Origin: Nitrosomonadaceae bacterium
Lineage (GTDB): Bacteria; Pseudomonadota; Gammaproteobacteria; Burkholderiales; Nitrosomonadaceae
Length of the DNA: 64,000 nt
Assembly: GCA_919902515.1 (NCBI GenBank)
Contig: CAKKRD010000014.1
Location: 1 to 64,000, forward strand
Direction of reading: 5' to 3'
In this document: in pieces, positions 60,281 to 64,000 of the stretch
How the letters are laid out: every line of letters starts with the position of its first letter
Numbering within the stretch: the first letter of the stretch is position 1
Notes under the pieces: generated by a model
The model's database searches: none
Told to the model about the DNA's origin: nothing
The model's input: only the letters and a program-made list of their open reading frames with translations
Program-made: the position numbers and the translations under genes

Positions 60281-60748
60281 TTGAAGAAAATTTTTGCTAT
60301 TGCGCTGTGCCTTATCGCCACGACTGTGACGGCGAGTGATATTGATGAACGTCGAGTCCTGCCGATTACCGAGATGCAACGAAACCATATTCTTACTGAA
60401 ATGCGCGCGCTACTCGCAGGAACGCAGAATATTCTGTCCGCGCTTGCCACGGACGACATGGCAGCGGTGGCTCGTCATGCGCGCCCGCTGGGTACGGGCA
60501 TGGCACACAAGGGCGAAGATCACATGCAGGCGGTGCTGCCGCAGGAGTTCATGCAGTTGGGCATGTCGGTGCATAAGGATTTTGACCAGATGGCCGCTGA
60601 CGCAGAATCCTTGAAAGATTCCAGGCACACGCTGAAGCAATTAAGCGAGTCCATGAACAAGTGTGTTGCCTGCCACGCTGCTTATCAGATCCGCATTACA
60701 GATCAGCCCGCAAAGTTGCATACTCAACCCATGCAGCATAAACATTGA
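60281..60748 (+). CDS. exported c-type cytochrome-like protein
   Basis: TTG start, signal peptide LKKIFAIALCLIATTVTA; single haem motif CVACH near C-terminus. Confidence 0.75.
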   Translation: MKKIFAIALCLIATTVTASDIDERRVLPITEMQRNHILTEMRALLAGTQNILSALATDDMAAVARHARPLGTGMAHKGEDHMQAVLPQEFMQLGMSVHKDFDQMAADAESLKDSRHTLKQLSESMNKCVACHAAYQIRITDQPAKLHTQPMQHKH

Positions 60749-60756
60749 GCTTGATA

Positions 60757-60791
60757 CTTGACCGGAAAACCCCGGATGGGGTCTACTACGG
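60757..60791. repeat. hairpin-containing intergenic motif, copy 2
   Basis: cttgaccggaaaaccccggatggggtctactacgg. Confidence 0.55.
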
Positions 60792-60893
60792 GAATCCATC
60801 TGGGTTGTAATGTGCAGCCCGGGCAGGAACCGGTAGGACTGCACTCATGCAGCGCAGATCTCTGTTTCAACAAACGGGGTTGCTTCCATCCTG

Positions 60894-62030
60894 ATGCCAG
60901 AGAATCAACCGAGTAATCCCTCAATGCTGCTGCGCCGGGTAACCGGCGAGGATGGTGCGCCGTGTTTGCTGCTTACCGGCAATTGCACTTTGGTCGCGCT
61001 GGAGCAGCGGCTGCAGAAGTTATCCGATGAACTGGCCAGCTATGCCGCCGACCCGAGACTGCATTGGGATCTGACCGGGATCGAGCAGATGGATGATGCC
61101 GGGGCGGTACTGCTGTGGCGGGCCTGGGGTGCACGCCGCCCTCAACACCTGCTGCTGCGGCCTGAACAGGAGCGGTTGTTCAGCCGCCTGGGGAAAACAC
61201 CGCCGCTGCCTGCACCCCCTCCGCGCGATTTGCTGTGGCCGGTCACGAAACTGGGCGGGGCGGTTTTTCTGTTGTGGGAACATTTGACCGGCATAGTCAT
61301 ACTGGCGGGCCAATTGCTGCTGGACATGAAGTATCTGGCGGGCCATCCTGCACGTATTCCCTGGCGTGAAATTTCCGCTAATCTGTTTCGTACCGGTGCG
61401 CAGGCGCTGGGCATTACTGCGCTGGTGGGGTTTCTCATTGGCGTCGTGCTGAGCTATCTCTCTTCCAAACAGTTGCAGATGTTTGGCGCGGATATTTTCA
61501 TCATCAACATTCTGGGCATGAGCATCATCCGCGAACTTGGTCCGATGCTGGCGGCTATCCTGGTGGCGGGACGTTCCGGCTCTTCCATGACTGCGCAACT
61601 GGGCGTGATGCGGGTAACCGAAGAACTGGATGCGCTGACCGTGATGGGTATCCCTCACAGTCTGCGGCTGGTGCTGCCAAAAGTTATTGGGCTCGGTATC
61701 GCAATGCCGCTGGTAGTGCTGTGGACCAGCGCCATTGCGTTGCTGGGAGGCATGGTGGTTGCCGAACTGCAGTTAGGACTGAGTTACCACTTTTTTCTCA
61801 ACAAGCTGCCGGATGCGGTGCCGCTCGCCAATTTATGGCTGGGGCTGGGCAAGGGCGTGGTGTGCGGCATGATAATCGCGCTCATTGCCTGCCATTTTGG
61901 TTTGCGGATCAAATCCGACACCGAAAGCCTGGGTGCAGGCACTACCAGTTCAGTGGTGACCGCGATCACTGTTGTCATTATCATCGATGCAATTTTTGCC
62001 GTTATTTTCTCTGATGTGGGAATCAAGTAG
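60894..62030 (+). CDS. mlaE: MlaE-family ABC permease with N-terminal STAS-like domain
   Basis: LHWDLTGIEQMDDAGAVLLWRAWG (STAS-like); IIRELGPMLAAILVAGRSGSSMTAQLGVMRVTEELDAL. Confidence 0.93.
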   Translation: MPENQPSNPSMLLRRVTGEDGAPCLLLTGNCTLVALEQRLQKLSDELASYAADPRLHWDLTGIEQMDDAGAVLLWRAWGARRPQHLLLRPEQERLFSRLGKTPPLPAPPPRDLLWPVTKLGGAVFLLWEHLTGIVILAGQLLLDMKYLAGHPARIPWREISANLFRTGAQALGITALVGFLIGVVLSYLSSKQLQMFGADIFIINILGMSIIRELGPMLAAILVAGRSGSSMTAQLGVMRVTEELDALTVMGIPHSLRLVLPKVIGLGIAMPLVVLWTSAIALLGGMVVAELQLGLSYHFFLNKLPDAVPLANLWLGLGKGVVCGMIIALIACHFGLRIKSDTESLGAGTTSSVVTAITVVIIIDAIFAVIFSDVGIK

Positions 62031-62039
62031 GGCGATAAT

Positions 62040-62834
62040 GTGATGACGAACGAAGTGAACGCAAACTGCATTATCGAGGTTGAAGGGCTGCATAGCCGTT
62101 TTGGCAACCATGTGGTGCACGAGGACATCAATCTGTGTGTGCATCGCGGCGAGGTGCTGGCGCTGGTAGGCAGTTCCGGCAGCGGCAAGACCGTGCTGCT
62201 GCGACAGATGCTGGGTTTGGAAACACCGGCACAAGGGATAGTGCGGGTTTTTGGCCAGCCCGTACATGATGCCGACCGCAATGAGCTGCAAAGTATGCGC
62301 AACCGCTGTGGGGTTTTGTTTCAGAAGGGTGCCTTGTTCAGCGCACTATCGGTGTTTGACAATATCGCGCTGCCAATGCGCGAGCTGCGCACGCTGGACG
62401 AGCGCATGATACGCGATCTGGTCATGCTCAAGCTCAAAATGGTGGAGATCGACGCGGAGCATGCGAACAAGATGCCTGCCGAGCTTTCCGGCGGAATGAT
62501 CAAACGGATTGCGCTGGCACGTGCCATGGCACTGGACCCGGAGCTGCTGTTTCTGGACGAGCCAACTTCCGGGCTAGATCCGGTACTGAGCGAAGGCTTC
62601 GTCAAGCTGATTCAGGCATTGCGCACCGAATTGACGCTGACCATCGTCATGGCGACACATGATCTGGACACATTAGCGGCACTGGCCGATCGCGTGGCAG
62701 TGTTGGCCGAGCAGCGCTTGTTGGCGCTAGGCAGTCTGGGGGAAGTAATTAGTATTAGCCACCCATTCATCACCAAATTTTTTCTCGGTGAGCGTGGTAA
62801 GAAGACGTTGGGAAATAATGGCTATATCTTATAA
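62040..62834 (+). CDS. mlaF: MlaF-type ABC transporter ATPase
   Basis: VGSSGSGKTVLLRQMLGL, ELSGGMIKRIALARAMALDPELLFLDEPTSGLDP. Confidence 0.95.
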   Translation: MMTNEVNANCIIEVEGLHSRFGNHVVHEDINLCVHRGEVLALVGSSGSGKTVLLRQMLGLETPAQGIVRVFGQPVHDADRNELQSMRNRCGVLFQKGALFSALSVFDNIALPMRELRTLDERMIRDLVMLKLKMVEIDAEHANKMPAELSGGMIKRIALARAMALDPELLFLDEPTSGLDPVLSEGFVKLIQALRTELTLTIVMATHDLDTLAALADRVAVLAEQRLLALGSLGEVISISHPFITKFFLGERGKKTLGNNGYIL

Positions 62835-62843
62835 GGAGGTATC

Positions 62844-63755
62844 ATGGAAAATCGTGCCCATGCCCTTGCAGCCGGTCTGTTCGTAATACTTCTGAGTATG
62901 GCAGTGGCTGCGGTCGCCGTTTGGTTCGGCGGTGAAACCGTGGTGCGTGACAGGTACTTGCTGGTGTCGGAAGTTCCGGTAACGGGACTGAATCCGCAGG
63001 CGGCAGTCCGTTACCGTGGCGTGAGCGTTGGCAAAGTGGAGGATATCCGTCTGGATCCGGAAAATGCGCACTTTATTTTTGTCCGCATTGCCGTTAATCG
63101 AGATGTGCCGCTGACCAAAAACACTTACGCACAGTTGGGTTATCAAGGTTTGACGGGCCTTGCATTCATACAATTGAATGATGATGGCAAACATGTTGAA
63201 CGCATGCAGACTGATCCGGACAATCCCGCGCGGATTCCGCTGCGTCCTTCAGCATTGGATAACATAGCCGATGCCGGGCAACACCTGCTGAGCAATGCAA
63301 ATGAACTGGCAGGACGTCTGAATACATTGCTGGGTGAGCAGAATCAGGTGCACATCTCGCACATTCTGAAGAACGTGGAGGGAGCAAGCGGCCGTTTCGA
63401 TAGCATCGCCGATCAATTGCAGCCGGGACTCAAGGCTTTGCCGGAATTGACCGCTGAAGCCAGCGTCACCCTGAGACGCGCCAGCCAGTTGATGACAGAT
63501 CTCAACCAGATTGTGGTAAAAATAAATCAGCAGGGAGGGGCTGTTGACAGCCTGTCGCAGACTGCCGAAGAGCTTGCAGACACCCTGCCTAAACTGCGTG
63601 ATGCAAGCCATGGTATCGCGCGCAACACTCGCAGTGTGGATCGCGTTCTGCTTCAACTGGAAGAACGGCCCCGCAGTCTGTTGTTTGGCAGACCGCCGCC
63701 GCCGCCAGGACCGGGAGAAGATGGTTTTATACCGCCACAGGGCTTATCCAAATGA
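62844..63755 (+). CDS. mlaD: MCE/MlaD family protein
   Basis: Single N-terminal TM, GLNPQAAVRYRGVSVGKVEDIRLDPEN (MCE domain), Pro-rich C-terminus. Confidence 0.93.
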   Translation: MENRAHALAAGLFVILLSMAVAAVAVWFGGETVVRDRYLLVSEVPVTGLNPQAAVRYRGVSVGKVEDIRLDPENAHFIFVRIAVNRDVPLTKNTYAQLGYQGLTGLAFIQLNDDGKHVERMQTDPDNPARIPLRPSALDNIADAGQHLLSNANELAGRLNTLLGEQNQVHISHILKNVEGASGRFDSIADQLQPGLKALPELTAEASVTLRRASQLMTDLNQIVVKINQQGGAVDSLSQTAEELADTLPKLRDASHGIARNTRSVDRVLLQLEERPRSLLFGRPPPPPGPGEDGFIPPQGLSK

Positions 63756-64000
63756 AAAAAATTATTTTATTTGCAATGATGCTGCTCACAGGATGCGCCA
63801 TCACGCCCCATGCCCAGATTCCGGCGGCAGTGTATGACTTTGGCTTGCAGCCGCCGACAGATGCCGCCGCTGCTTCTGCCCTATCGGGACAGCCACAGCC
63901 ATGGGCAAGCCTGCTGGTAGCAGAGGCGACAGCCCCTGCATGGCTGGATAGCCAGGCGATTCAGTATCGTCTGGCGTATCACGATCCCGCGCAGACGCAT
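63752..64000 (+). CDS. ABC-type transport auxiliary lipoprotein component (partial, runs off window)
   Basis: MKKIILFAMMLLTGCAITP lipobox; ATGA overlap with mlaD. Confidence 0.82.
   Translation, partial: MKKIILFAMMLLTGCAITPHAQIPAAVYDFGLQPPTDAAAASALSGQPQPWASLLVAEATAPAWLDSQAIQYRLAYHDPAQTH

Noticed and set aside
59711-60791. Known riboswitch (c-di-GMP, TPP, SAM)
   Set aside because: Conserved cores of these classes could not be recognised by eye; kept only as an unnamed two-copy motif.

Overview
The window looks like a chromosomal segment of a betaproteobacterium; this placement is inferred from gene content and order, not from a search. Most of it is ordinary core genome: rpmG/rpmB/radC/coaBC/dut, ffh, pilC-pilD-coaE-zapD-yacG, argJ, exbBD, xseA, htpX, murJ, rpsT, argD-argF-argG, mltF and an mlaE-F-D-like operon running off the right edge. 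The main accessory locus is about 7 kb directly downstream of tRNA-Ser(CGA). It is a type I restriction-modification operon (hsdM, hsdS, hsdR) with two extra genes. One is a GIY-YIG nuclease ORF embedded in ATTCCC-N8-GGGAAT palindromic repeats between hsdM and hsdS. The other is a class II-type Fic protein that overlaps hsdR by ATGA. REP-type palindromic sequence also appears to be read in frame inside hsdM and hsdR. Other observations: a DUF815-type ATPase split exactly at an A_AAA_AAC heptamer; two MITE-like elements with different terminal inverted repeats but a shared core, plus solo ends elsewhere; a DnaA-box-like cluster beside an AT-rich tract; and a hairpin motif present in two intergenic regions. 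No rRNA, CRISPR array or complete transposase gene was recognised.
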